Origin: JBFHFS01 sp041583495
GTDB lineage: Bacteria > Bacteroidota > Bacteroidia > Bacteroidales > Marinilabiliaceae
Assembly (NCBI GenBank): GCA_041583495.1
Contig: JBFHFS010000024.1
Coordinates: 1-64,000 of the forward strand
Direction: 5' to 3'
Length of the DNA: 64,000 bases
Below, piece by piece: positions 1 to 9,221 of the stretch. Each line of letters opens with the position of its first letter. Positions within the stretch are counted from its first letter, which is position 1. A program made the translations under genes and the position numbers. Below the pieces are notes generated by a model that was given only the letters and a program-made list of their open reading frames with translations, was not told the origin of the DNA and ran no database searches.

Positions 1-346
1 AAAGAACTCTCCCGAGATGAGTTTTTGTGGTTTTTGGTAGAACCCAAAAACCTACAAAACTAAAATCGGGATCAAACAGCTTTTCTTTTTCACGCTTCGT
101 TTTCTGATTTTTTTAGCGCTTTTACATGAAGGTGGATTCCTGGCCCAGATATACTTCAAACACATATGACCCTATGGTGATGCATCTTACAGGGGAATCC
201 TAAGTTTTAACCGGACACCAATGGTTATTAAAATAAAATAATTGGTCCGGTCCATGCTCCATAATGAAAGAAAGCGGTTGAGGTATTGGCATTTTTTGCG
301 GGTAAAAAATCGAAAATATACCAGTCGCCATTCATCCATCCTTATT
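1..346. other. Gene-free left edge with a long imperfect hairpin
   Basis: No credible reading frame is seen. Bases 11-70 form a long imperfect inverted repeat: CCCGA (11-15) pairs with TCGGG (66-70), and inside it GGTTTTTGG (29-37) pairs with CCAAAAACC (44-52), extended by a second T-rich/A-rich arm (21-28 with 54-60) across a small bulge. It lies about 280 bases beyond the stop of the last minus-strand gene of the PUL, so it may end that transcript, or be the edge of a repeat element. There is no strong T-run after the stem on either strand, so a terminator call is uncertain. Confidence 0.35.
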
Positions 347-2644
347 TCAGAACCCGCAAACCGAGCCATCCAAAAACTGCGCCTCCTCTCCCGGGTTGGT
401 AACCCAGGCAGTAATCACACGAGGATTGCTGCTTGGCAGGTAACGAATCGTAAAGGGATGCCATCCTTTTTTTAGCGCCACTTTGGCATACCTTTTACGA
501 GGGCCATGATAACCGCCATTATCAACCAGTAATTCGTCACCTAAAAACATAAGGCTGCCCCCATCCGATCTCAGCTCGAACTCATAAACCCCGTCCCGGG
601 AGGCCTCAAAAAGGCCCTCATAAACCAGGTAAAAATCCTTTTGCTTGGCAAAATCACCCAGTTCAATGGTTTCTGTTTTTTGCCAGTTACGGGTAACAGG
701 CACTTTTATTTCCTCGACGTTATTAAGCTTCCCCTTTACAAACCATCTTTTTAAGCCCTTGTTATCGGGAACCATAGCCGATGCCTCACGGTAAGATTGT
801 TGCTCAATTTCCGTAGTTTTTAAATCGTTAAAGACCTCGCCCCGATAAGCACGAGCTTTAATTACCATCGGTTTCTTCACCACCAGGGGCTGGGTGTATC
901 TCAACGACTGGCGGGTAGGCAGGCTGCCATCGAGGGTATAGAAAATTTCAACACCTTCCAAAGGAAAGCTCAGGGTCAGATCGACCAGGGCGCTGTCGAC
1001 AAATACAATTTTCTTCTCCAAACCTTCCACCGAAGGGATGTAATAATGAATATCCATCACATCCATTCGTGGGTAATGCTTCTCCACCCTTTTAAAGAAA
1101 TCATCAAAATCCTTGGCCTCCTCGGATGTCCAGCCGGTTTCGGCCAGGGCCATGATGCGCGGAAAGGTCTGATATTGCAGGCGCTTAAAATTGGGAATCC
1201 ATTCGGACCACAGGTTGGCCTGAACCCCAAGAATATGTTCCGTTTGTTGGGGAGAAAAGTCTTCGGGTACCGGTTTATAATCGTAAACTTTTTGCAAAGG
1301 AGTCGCCTCATTGGTAAAGTCGAAGTAGTACTGAAAATCGGGGGTCATTACCATATCGTTGCCATTATCGGCAGCAATATATGGGGCCTGGGGAGCCCAG
1401 TTTCGCCACCACATCATGGTGGCACCTTCACTTAAACCACCCCTGACAATCTCATCCCAACCCATCAGCTGCTTTCCCTTTGCCTGCAAAAACTTTTCGA
1501 TACGACGGTTAAAATGAGACTGTAATTCATGTTCATCTTTCAGCCCGTGTTTCTTTATTTCGCCCTGGCATTTGGGACAATCGATCCAGGATTGGATATT
1601 AACCTCATCCCCGCCAATATGAATGTAGGGGCCGGGAAAAAGCTCCACGACTTCGGCCAGCACATTTTCCATAAATTCATAGGTGGTCTCTTTTCCCAAA
1701 CAACAAGGGGTTGAAAAAACCGTTGCCCAACCCGCCTGGTCTTTACAGGATAAAAACGGATAATTATCGATGGCGGCTTTGAAGTGTCCGGGCATGTCAA
1801 TTTCAGGAACGACGGTGATGCATCGCTCATCGGCATAATCCACGATCTCCCTGATCTCTTCCTGTGTAAAAAAGCCACCATACAGCCGCTCCCCGTCAAC
1901 CTGGCGAAAGTTTTTTTCAGCAATTTGGAACAGATCATTCTCTTTGGCACGCTCCATACAAATGGTATCCTGATTATTGGGAATACGCCAGGCCCCCTTC
2001 TCTGTCAACAAAGGATATTTCTTAATCTCAATGCGCCAGCCCTGGTCGTCGGTCAGATGCATGTGGTAGGTATTCAATTTGTAAAGGGTCATATAATCCA
2101 GAAACGTTTTCACCTCATCAAGGGTAAAAAAGTGCCGGCTAAAATCCATGTGCATACCGCGCCATGAGAACCGGGGTTCATCTTCAATGCTCACACAAGG
2201 CACCAGCCAATCGACATTTGCCTTAGTTTTACTTTCAATTTGGGCAGGCAATAACTGACGAAGGGTTTGTACTGCATAGAAAAAACCACTCTCCCCGGAG
2301 GCTTTAATCCGAATCTGCCTGGGGGTTACCTCCAATTGATAGGCCTCACCGGATAGATCGGCCGACATTTCAAATAGGATCCCTCCTGATTGGGCCTCCT
2401 CAGAAACATCCAAGGCAAACCCCGCAGCTTGTTCCAACAGCATGTTCAGATAAGAAACAGCTTTCGTCTGGCTTTCATCACTCACCGAAATAGAGGTGGA
2501 TGATTTTACCCTAAAAGATTGCTCGTTGAGCTGAAAATGCAACGGTTTAGGAATTAAGGTAATCTCATCCTCCTGAAAGGATGGATTTGCACACGAAACC
2601 AACATGATAAATATGAGAACAATAAACAAACAGTAATTTTTCAT
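347..2644 (-). CDS. GH20 beta-N-acetylhexosaminidase lipoprotein with C-terminal PA14-like domain
   Basis: Predicted exo-beta-N-acetylhexosaminidase releasing terminal GlcNAc or GalNAc. The 765-residue product has a lipoprotein signal (lipobox LVSC, Cys18). A GH20 N-terminal alpha/beta domain (about 30-150) precedes the TIM barrel (about 155-520). The catalytic pair is in HIGGDEVN (Asp346-Glu347), the Asp/Glu pair of substrate-assisted catalysis, and HMHLTDDQGWR is also conserved. After the barrel come a chitobiase C-terminal-like stretch (FYTLDGSLPT) and a PA14-like beta module (about 650-760: VYEFELRSDGG, WHPFTIRY). It is the last gene of the minus-strand run, 31 bases after the GH92 gene. 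It probably acts at the outer membrane or periplasmic face. The family is certain; linkage and sugar are inferred. Confidence 0.93.
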   Translation of the reverse strand: MKNYCLFIVLIFIMLVSCANPSFQEDEITLIPKPLHFQLNEQSFRVKSSTSISVSDESQTKAVSYLNMLLEQAAGFALDVSEEAQSGGILFEMSADLSGEAYQLEVTPRQIRIKASGESGFFYAVQTLRQLLPAQIESKTKANVDWLVPCVSIEDEPRFSWRGMHMDFSRHFFTLDEVKTFLDYMTLYKLNTYHMHLTDDQGWRIEIKKYPLLTEKGAWRIPNNQDTICMERAKENDLFQIAEKNFRQVDGERLYGGFFTQEEIREIVDYADERCITVVPEIDMPGHFKAAIDNYPFLSCKDQAGWATVFSTPCCLGKETTYEFMENVLAEVVELFPGPYIHIGGDEVNIQSWIDCPKCQGEIKKHGLKDEHELQSHFNRRIEKFLQAKGKQLMGWDEIVRGGLSEGATMMWWRNWAPQAPYIAADNGNDMVMTPDFQYYFDFTNEATPLQKVYDYKPVPEDFSPQQTEHILGVQANLWSEWIPNFKRLQYQTFPRIMALAETGWTSEEAKDFDDFFKRVEKHYPRMDVMDIHYYIPSVEGLEKKIVFVDSALVDLTLSFPLEGVEIFYTLDGSLPTRQSLRYTQPLVVKKPMVIKARAYRGEVFNDLKTTEIEQQSYREASAMVPDNKGLKRWFVKGKLNNVEEIKVPVTRNWQKTETIELGDFAKQKDFYLVYEGLFEASRDGVYEFELRSDGGSLMFLGDELLVDNGGYHGPRKRYAKVALKKGWHPFTIRYLPSSNPRVITAWVTNPGEEAQFLDGSVCGF

Positions 2645-2675
2645 CTTACTATAGATTGTTGGGGTTAAAATTTAT

Positions 2676-4988
2676 TTAAAACACTACTGGTTCAGCTCCC
2701 ATCTCCATCTCAAGAAGCCCCCCTGCCACAATTTCCTGATGGGTAATCCAGAAGCGATTCAGAGGCGATCCATTCAACGCCATCGATTGAACATAGATGT
2801 TCTCCGGAGAATTGTTATGCGCCCGGATGGTAAATTTCTTTCCCGAATAATAGTCTGAATCAAGATTGATCTCCACCTCATTAAATACCGGACTGGTAAT
2901 TTGGTATATATTATCCCCCGGACAGATGGGATGAATACCCATGGCAGCCAACACATACCAGGCCGACATCTGGCCCACATCTTCGTTCCCGCACAATCCA
3001 TAAGCATCGGTTCCATAGGCATTGGCACAAATCTTACGTGTCCATTTTTGGGTTAAGTGGGGAGCGCCTGCCGTATTCAACATAAACGGAACATGATGCA
3101 CCGGCTCGTTGGCATGGTTGTAAAAGTTATTCCATAAAAAGTCGTCGGGGGTTTTTTCAAAAAAGGAGGTTAACGAATCCCGAAAGGCATCTTCGCCGCC
3201 CATCAATGCTTTTAACCCTTCAATATCGTGGGGCACAAACCAGCCTTGCTGATAGGGATTACTCTCGATACATCCCTGTCCATGAACGGTCTTTCCCTTC
3301 CACTCATTCCAATTCCCCTGCTCATCTCTGACACGGAACCAACTCACCTCATCGTTCCAGATTGTTTTATAGTTTTTGCTTCGCAGATAATATTCGTTCG
3401 AGATATCTTCCTTATTCAGCGCTTCGGCAAATTTGCCCAGACACCAATCGGTATAGGCGTACTCAAGCGTTTTAGAAATATTGTTGGGCGTATACCCAAG
3501 GGGCTGATTCCCAAAGGTGTCGACACTATTCTTGCAATAATCAAAGGCTTTATCAATGCTGTAATTCCGGATTCCTTTTTCATAAGCATCCACAATAACC
3601 GACACGGCAGGGTTACCCAGCATAACCCCCGAATAAGAATTCAGCATTTCCCAGCGGGGCAGATATGCCCTTCCGCTTAACTCCGCCATTTGCAGCAAGG
3701 AGTTAATTTCATCGTTCACCAACGAGGGATTGATGATGGTTTGCAATGGAAATTGCGAACGGAACACATCCCACCCGCTAAAAATGGTGCGGTAAGTAAA
3801 ATCGTTGGTCTTATGCACTTTCTTATCAGCCCCAATGTAATTTCCATTGACATCAGAAAAAGTACGCGGGTCAATCATGGTGTGATACAGGGCCGTATAA
3901 AAAATGGTTTTCTCCTCTTCGGTGCCCCCTGATACCTTGACATCTTCAATGGCTTTGCTCCATAAATCGCGGGCCTGTTTGTGCACTTTGTCAAAATCCC
4001 AATGGTCGATATCGTGTTCCAGGTTTTCTTTGGCTCCTTCGACACTCACAAAAGAAATTCCGCTTTTAACCATCACCTGCTCCCCTTCATGGGTGCTGAA
4101 ATTGGAATAAAAGCCCAGGTGTTTCCCCTGTTTTTCGGGTGCTTTTTCGAAGCGTTCAGCATTTTTCACCGCCAGCTGGTATTCATCGGTCCTGATATGC
4201 TTCATTTTTCGTCCACCGTCGGGTATCTCCGCGCTCCAAACGCCATAATCCTTTAAGGGTTTGCTAAACTGGCACCAGAAATATACGGTATAATCGGCCT
4301 TTCCGGCACCGGCGCCCCACCCACCGCCTTCGGGGGGGCATTTCATCCAACCCGAGATGGTATGATCATCTTCCACCCGGATGTATTGTTCGGTGGAGGT
4401 GCCCCCGACCCTTCTTGATAAATCAATCTGGATCCGGGAAAGGTCGTTTTCGGGGTAGGTAAACCGGATAATCCCGGCCCTGGGAGCAGCCGTCAGCTCC
4501 ACCCGAACATCATGATCGGCCACCGTTACGGCATAGTAACCGGCTTTAGTGACTTCCGAATCGTGGGAAAACCGCGAACGGTAACCGCTCTCCGGATCCT
4601 CGGGGACGCCCCGGTTGGTTTGTAGCTCTCCGGTGGCAGGGGTGACCAGGAAATTGCCCAGATCGCCAAACCACCCCACCCCACTCATGTGGGTGAAGCT
4701 AAAGCCTTCCAGGGTTGGGTGTTCATACGAATAGCCCGAACCATTGTCCCCACCCGTGTAGGTATCCGGGCTCAGCTGAACCAACCCAAAGGGAGTGGCG
4801 GCCCCGGGAAACGTTTTACCAAACCCATGAGCATCCTTTGTTTTCTTGCCATAGGTAACGGCACCAATGATCGGATCGATGTAATCGACCGGCGGCTTCT
4901 CAGGCACCGAAGAACAGGCCCCCAACCATAGGGGTGCCGTAATTAATCCCCGGAAAACATTTCTCCAAATAAGCGATTTAAATAGCAT
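2676..4988 (-). CDS. GH92 family alpha-mannosidase lipoprotein
   Basis: GH92 enzymes are Ca2+-dependent exo-alpha-mannosidases that trim high-mannose N-glycans or related mannosides. This 770-residue protein has a lipoprotein signal (LGAC, Cys25), the N-terminal beta-sandwich (about 35-290) and the (alpha/alpha)6 catalytic domain. Family motifs seen are GGDNGSGYSYEHP near the N terminus, FSGWDVFRSQFPL in the middle and GNEDVGQMSAWYV (Glu669-Asp670) near the C terminus. Length is usual for the family. It starts 5 bases after the sulfatase stop and is clearly co-transcribed with it. It implies mannose in the target glycan, as in N-glycans or mannose-bearing algal polysaccharides. The exact linkage cannot be read from sequence. 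Confidence 0.93.
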   Translation of the reverse strand: MLFKSLIWRNVFRGLITAPLWLGACSSVPEKPPVDYIDPIIGAVTYGKKTKDAHGFGKTFPGAATPFGLVQLSPDTYTGGDNGSGYSYEHPTLEGFSFTHMSGVGWFGDLGNFLVTPATGELQTNRGVPEDPESGYRSRFSHDSEVTKAGYYAVTVADHDVRVELTAAPRAGIIRFTYPENDLSRIQIDLSRRVGGTSTEQYIRVEDDHTISGWMKCPPEGGGWGAGAGKADYTVYFWCQFSKPLKDYGVWSAEIPDGGRKMKHIRTDEYQLAVKNAERFEKAPEKQGKHLGFYSNFSTHEGEQVMVKSGISFVSVEGAKENLEHDIDHWDFDKVHKQARDLWSKAIEDVKVSGGTEEEKTIFYTALYHTMIDPRTFSDVNGNYIGADKKVHKTNDFTYRTIFSGWDVFRSQFPLQTIINPSLVNDEINSLLQMAELSGRAYLPRWEMLNSYSGVMLGNPAVSVIVDAYEKGIRNYSIDKAFDYCKNSVDTFGNQPLGYTPNNISKTLEYAYTDWCLGKFAEALNKEDISNEYYLRSKNYKTIWNDEVSWFRVRDEQGNWNEWKGKTVHGQGCIESNPYQQGWFVPHDIEGLKALMGGEDAFRDSLTSFFEKTPDDFLWNNFYNHANEPVHHVPFMLNTAGAPHLTQKWTRKICANAYGTDAYGLCGNEDVGQMSAWYVLAAMGIHPICPGDNIYQITSPVFNEVEINLDSDYYSGKKFTIRAHNNSPENIYVQSMALNGSPLNRFWITHQEIVAGGLLEMEMGAEPVVF

Positions 4989-4993
4989 TTGGT

Positions 4994-6460
4994 TTATCTA
5001 TCGGATTTATAAATGTCGATGGCAACATCATTCTTCTGAGGACCTCCCTTTGTTGAACGTCCACTCTCTACAAGTTCAATCAATTCGGCGGTTAATTCTT
5101 TTACCACTTCAGGATATTCCTGGGAAACATTATTTTTTTCTTCCTCATCCACCTCCATATTATACAGTTGAATCTCGGGCAATCCCATTTGCCGGGCCTT
5201 ATTGTCCTTGGGACCTGTCCATCCACCAGAACCGGGGCACAGTTCCAGCTTCCATTTCCCTTTACGAATTGAGAATTTGCCTTCGATGGAGTGATGCACC
5301 ACCGACTCGTAAGGACTCGGGGCCTTGCATTTTTTCATCAAACGGAGTATGCTGAACGAATCTTCGCCGGCATTTTCAGGGATTTCCAGACCTAAGATAT
5401 CGGCACAGGTAGCCATGAGGTTGGTATGACAAATTAACTGGTCGTTAACCGAGTTAGCCTTCACTTTGCCCGGCCACCGCACAATAAAGGGGACACGGTG
5501 CCCTCCTTCCCAGATATCCGATTTGGCTCCACGGTATTGCGCACTCGGGAAATGGCCATACCTGGACTCCAGCTGTTCGCCATGAGCCGCAGGATAGGAA
5601 CAACCATTGTCGCTGGTGAAAAATACCAGGGTATTTTTGGCCAGTCCATTTTCCTCGAGGGCCTCCATCACGCGCCCCACCACGAAGTCGGTCTCCATGA
5701 CAAAATCGCCATAATCGCCCATCCCGCTTTTGCCCTGCCATTTTTCAGAGGGGACCACAGGGCTGTGGGGAGAATTCAGTGCCAGGTATAAAAAAAACGG
5801 TTCCTTATCACCTGCATGGTCAGCGACATAATCGCAGGCATGGTCTCCTAAAAACTGCAACATTCTAATAGGAGGCATATGATCAATCACCTTGTTGTTT
5901 TCGATGACCGTCTCCATAGAAGCGGAGTGATGAAACCCAATATAGTAATCAAACCCCCGGGTAACAGGACCATCGGGAATGGTGGACCCCACAGGAGCAG
6001 GCGAAGCCTTTCGGCCTTCATACAACTCCAGGTCCCGGCCCTGCTCATCCTGAAACTTAAACCCAAGATGCCATTTGCCCATGCAGGCGGTACTATAACC
6101 GCCCTGGTTAAGTAAGGCAGGAACCGTTAAGCGATCGGCTGCAATCAGAGGTTCAAACTCATGCCCGCCCCCTAAAACACCATTCTGCAGCCGGCTGCGC
6201 CAGGCATAACGCCCTGTTAAAACGCCATAACGGGTTGGGGTGCACACCGACGAACCCGAATGAGCATCTAAAAACGTCATCCCCTGAGTAGCCAGTTTGT
6301 CAATGGCTGGGGTTGGAATTTTTCCCCGTTCGGGATTCAGATATTGCACATCGCCAAAACCCAAATCATCACAGATTATATAAACAATATTGGGCGATTT
6401 TCCCTTCCCGTAAACATTAAACACAAGTGCCAACATTAAAAAAACCAATAGCTTCTTCAT
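4994..6460 (-). CDS. Secreted S1 family sulfatase (Cys-type)
   Basis: Type I sulfatase hydrolysing a sulfate ester, 488 residues, with a cleavable signal peptide (about 1-18). The formylglycine motif is CTPTR (Cys73), so activity needs conversion of that Cys by a maturase that is not encoded in this window. Metal ligands are visible: the early Asp pair (CDDLGFGD, Asp31-Asp32) and TSDNGC later. GKWHLG and NSPHSP supply the usual active-site Lys and His residues. It is closely related to the sulfatase at 25969-27516: both have CTPTRYG-LTGRY-WRS and end in GRSTKG-PQKND, so the two are paralogues at opposite ends of the same gene run. Position and linkage of the sulfate cannot be assigned from sequence alone. 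Confidence 0.93.
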   Translation of the reverse strand: MKKLLVFLMLALVFNVYGKGKSPNIVYIICDDLGFGDVQYLNPERGKIPTPAIDKLATQGMTFLDAHSGSSVCTPTRYGVLTGRYAWRSRLQNGVLGGGHEFEPLIAADRLTVPALLNQGGYSTACMGKWHLGFKFQDEQGRDLELYEGRKASPAPVGSTIPDGPVTRGFDYYIGFHHSASMETVIENNKVIDHMPPIRMLQFLGDHACDYVADHAGDKEPFFLYLALNSPHSPVVPSEKWQGKSGMGDYGDFVMETDFVVGRVMEALEENGLAKNTLVFFTSDNGCSYPAAHGEQLESRYGHFPSAQYRGAKSDIWEGGHRVPFIVRWPGKVKANSVNDQLICHTNLMATCADILGLEIPENAGEDSFSILRLMKKCKAPSPYESVVHHSIEGKFSIRKGKWKLELCPGSGGWTGPKDNKARQMGLPEIQLYNMEVDEEEKNNVSQEYPEVVKELTAELIELVESGRSTKGGPQKNDVAIDIYKSDR

Positions 6461-6470
6461 ATCTTTCAGT

Positions 6471-8315
6471 CTATTTTATTTTAATCTCTGTGATTTTTCC
6501 CAGCAATTCGCCCTGATCATTAAACAAGCCGGCCTTGAGAACACGCTTATTTTCTGTAGCAAAAACCCCCTCATATTTGGTCGAATTCCCTGTTGGTTCG
6601 TCACCGTTTAGGGTGTAATAAATATCGTAACCAACTGTTTCGGTGGTCAGATAAACTTTTGCCATGTTCGATAACTGATCCAGAGCAAACGAGGCATACA
6701 CGCTGTACATGCTGGTCGAATAGTTTACGTTGTCACGTTTCAGTCTTTTAAAATTCTCCTCAACCGATGATTGAAACCGGGCCCAGTCTTTCACTTCAGG
6801 CTGACTCCAGGCCACCTCGGCATTGGCCAGAGCCCTGGGGTAGAGCATGTATTCGCAATGCGCTTCGGTGGGGGTGAATTCGCCCCACAGGCAGGCTTCC
6901 GTTCCAAGTACTCTTTGGGCTTCTTCGGGCATTAATTGTTCCGGAATAGGTTCGTAACCATACACTTTCGACAAAGGAAGAACCACCTTGGGGCCCTCGG
7001 GCTCCATCTCCAATGGCCCTTGCACCTGACTGATGTACGAATGGGTATAATCGGTCATGATGGTGGGGTAGCCTCCACGGGGCGCATCCACCTCGGGGGT
7101 AAAACGACCCCGCCGCCAGGCCATGATGGTAGCACCTTTGGCCCCTTTACCACTCAGTATTTCGTCCCAGCCTATCATGGATTTTCCCTTAGCGGCGACC
7201 AGCTCGTTTACACGACCCATAAAATAGCTTTGGAGCTCCTCCATATCTTTTAGCTGATGTTCCTGCACCACTTTATTACAATGGTCACATTTTTGCCAGT
7301 TGGTTTTGTTGCATTCGTCGCCGCCCATGTGAATGTATTTGGAAGGGAAAAGGGCGGCCACTTCGGCAATCACATCTTCCAAAAACGTATAGGAGGTTTC
7401 CTTGCCGGCACACAAGGCATTATCGGGGGCTTTCCCCCCCACGGCCACTTCGAAATGAGCATCCTCCAAACACGATAAAAACGGGTAGGAAGCCACCAGG
7501 GCTTTGCTGTGGCCCGGGACATCGATCTCAGGAATAATCTCCACATTGCGAATCCTTGCATATTCAATCACCTCTTTAATGTCATCCTGAGTATAAAATC
7601 CCCCCACCGTTTTGGGTTCATCGGCCGTAGCGGATTCGCGCTGCCACCAGGGAATCCCGGTACGATCGGCGCGCCAGGCTCCTTTTTGGGTTAGGTTGGG
7701 ATATTTTTTGATCTCTATTCTCCACCCCTGATCGTCGGTCAGATGCCAGTGAAACTTATTGATTTTATAAGAAGACAATACGTCTATTTGCTTCATCACA
7801 AACGCTTTGGTTTGAAAATGACGCGCCACATCAAGCATCAATCCACGCCACTCGAAGCGCGGATGATCTTTAACAACCATACAGGGGATTTCGAACGAAG
7901 AGCCTGCCTGGATGGGCATGGCCTGACGCAGCGTTTGAAAAGCATTAAACAGGCCCGCATAACTGTTGGCTTTCACCACAACCTTTTGAGGTGAAACCTC
8001 CAGCAAATAGCCTTCCTCACCGAGGGTTAACTCAGCTGATTTTTCGAAAAGAATAAAATTAGTCGCAGGCGTTCGGTTACCGGCCTTTATCTGAACATCG
8101 AGACCCGCATCGCTCATTAACTTCCCGGCAAGATAAGGTTGAAAATCCGCCAGGTATTCTTTGGGCACAAATACTTTGGTTCGTTCAGAAATAATAAAGC
8201 TTCCACTTTTCATCTCCACCGACTGGGGCTGAGGAATAAACGGAATGGCTTTTCCCTCGACCTTCAAGGTACAGGCAATTAATATGATGGTGATCAATAA
8301 CGGTAATCGTTTCAT
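6471..8315 (-). CDS. GH20 beta-N-acetylhexosaminidase
   Basis: Second exo-hexosaminidase of the locus, 614 residues. The N terminus is a signal sequence with a possible lipobox (LIAC, Cys15) or a signal peptidase I site near residue 22. The GH20 N-terminal domain (about 25-145) is followed by the TIM barrel, with HWHLTDDQGWR and the catalytic HMGGDECN (Asp333-Glu334). The C-terminal tail carries a chitobiase-type domain (YYTLNGDEPTG) but no PA14 module, unlike the larger GH20 at 347-2644. It lies 99 bases after the SGNH gene and 10 bases before the sulfatase. Two GH20 enzymes beside sulfatases suggest removal of HexNAc after desulfation, as in sulfated mucin-type glycans; this is inference. 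Confidence 0.93.
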   Translation of the reverse strand: MKRLPLLITIILIACTLKVEGKAIPFIPQPQSVEMKSGSFIISERTKVFVPKEYLADFQPYLAGKLMSDAGLDVQIKAGNRTPATNFILFEKSAELTLGEEGYLLEVSPQKVVVKANSYAGLFNAFQTLRQAMPIQAGSSFEIPCMVVKDHPRFEWRGLMLDVARHFQTKAFVMKQIDVLSSYKINKFHWHLTDDQGWRIEIKKYPNLTQKGAWRADRTGIPWWQRESATADEPKTVGGFYTQDDIKEVIEYARIRNVEIIPEIDVPGHSKALVASYPFLSCLEDAHFEVAVGGKAPDNALCAGKETSYTFLEDVIAEVAALFPSKYIHMGGDECNKTNWQKCDHCNKVVQEHQLKDMEELQSYFMGRVNELVAAKGKSMIGWDEILSGKGAKGATIMAWRRGRFTPEVDAPRGGYPTIMTDYTHSYISQVQGPLEMEPEGPKVVLPLSKVYGYEPIPEQLMPEEAQRVLGTEACLWGEFTPTEAHCEYMLYPRALANAEVAWSQPEVKDWARFQSSVEENFKRLKRDNVNYSTSMYSVYASFALDQLSNMAKVYLTTETVGYDIYYTLNGDEPTGNSTKYEGVFATENKRVLKAGLFNDQGELLGKITEIKIK

Positions 8316-8414
8316 TGGTATAAAATTTATGTTTACGGCTTCAGATTAACCGCCCGGATAAGGTTTTCTTTTATGCTTAGCTTTCTCACGCACGTTGAAT
8401 TCCTTTTCCTATTA

Positions 8415-9203
8415 TTATAAATTCTTGGCAATTATTCTTGCCACCTCTTTTCCCTGCATCGCCCGGCCAGTATTGTTGTAATGCACATTCCCCGGCTTTA
8501 TCATCCATTCTTCATGATTGGGTTTGGTCAGGGAGTAGAGATCGTTGATGACTATTTCAGGAAACCTGGCCAATACGTCCAGGGCGGCTTTGTTGTATTT
8601 TATGCTATCGCCTTCGAACCGGCCCTCGGCATTTTCCGGAACGGGGGTGGTCGTGGCAAAAATCAACCTGGCTTGCGGAAATTCTGATTTCAGATACCTC
8701 ACAATTTCTTTCAGGTTGGCTTTGTATCGTCTTATCGAAGTCACCTGCTTTCCATTCTCCTTATCCAGATGATTGTTATTTAAATACTTCAGGTCGTGCA
8801 ATCCTACATTAAAATGAATCACATCCCATTTAAAATCCCATCCCTCATTCAGGAAGGGCTGAAACATGGAGGTCTTCATCAGTTCCATTCGTTGAATAAA
8901 TACATTGCTGGATTCCCCATTGGTAAACAGACGAAAGACATTGGCTTTTCCATCCAGTTCGGTCCTCACCGCTTCGGTATACCCTATTGAAATAGAATCG
9001 CCATACAACAATACCTTGGGCATCCCTTCCTGAGGATGAATGTATCTAAAAGGCCCTTTATCTTTTCCACCCAGACCCTTCCAGGCAGCCCTGCATTTTT
9101 CCTCATCACAGCTTTTTTTTGTGAATGAGGAAAATACAGAGGGCGTTACACCCATAAAGAGGGATGCCCCTCCTAAAAATTTAATGAAATCTCTTCTTTC
9201 CAT
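8415..9203 (-). CDS. SGNH/GDSL-type hydrolase, candidate carbohydrate esterase
   Basis: A 262-residue protein with an N-terminal RRDFIKFLGG segment resembling a twin-arginine or lipid-free export signal. Block I of the SGNH fold is GDSISIGYTE (nucleophile Ser). The central block reads NVGLHDLKY where the family usually has Gly-x-Asn-Asp. The C-terminal block reads NVHYNNTGR, supplying the catalytic His but with Asn replacing the usual Asp of DxxH. Such proteins in PULs are often acetyl-esterases of polysaccharides. The position between GH30 (18 bases upstream) and GH20 supports removal of an acyl group from the same substrate. The esterase role is inferred; the Asp replacement leaves the catalytic triad less certain. 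Confidence 0.72.
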   Translation of the reverse strand: MERRDFIKFLGGASLFMGVTPSVFSSFTKKSCDEEKCRAAWKGLGGKDKGPFRYIHPQEGMPKVLLYGDSISIGYTEAVRTELDGKANVFRLFTNGESSNVFIQRMELMKTSMFQPFLNEGWDFKWDVIHFNVGLHDLKYLNNNHLDKENGKQVTSIRRYKANLKEIVRYLKSEFPQARLIFATTTPVPENAEGRFEGDSIKYNKAALDVLARFPEIVINDLYSLTKPNHEEWMIKPGNVHYNNTGRAMQGKEVARIIAKNL

Positions 9204-9221
9204 AAAACCAACACATCCTGT

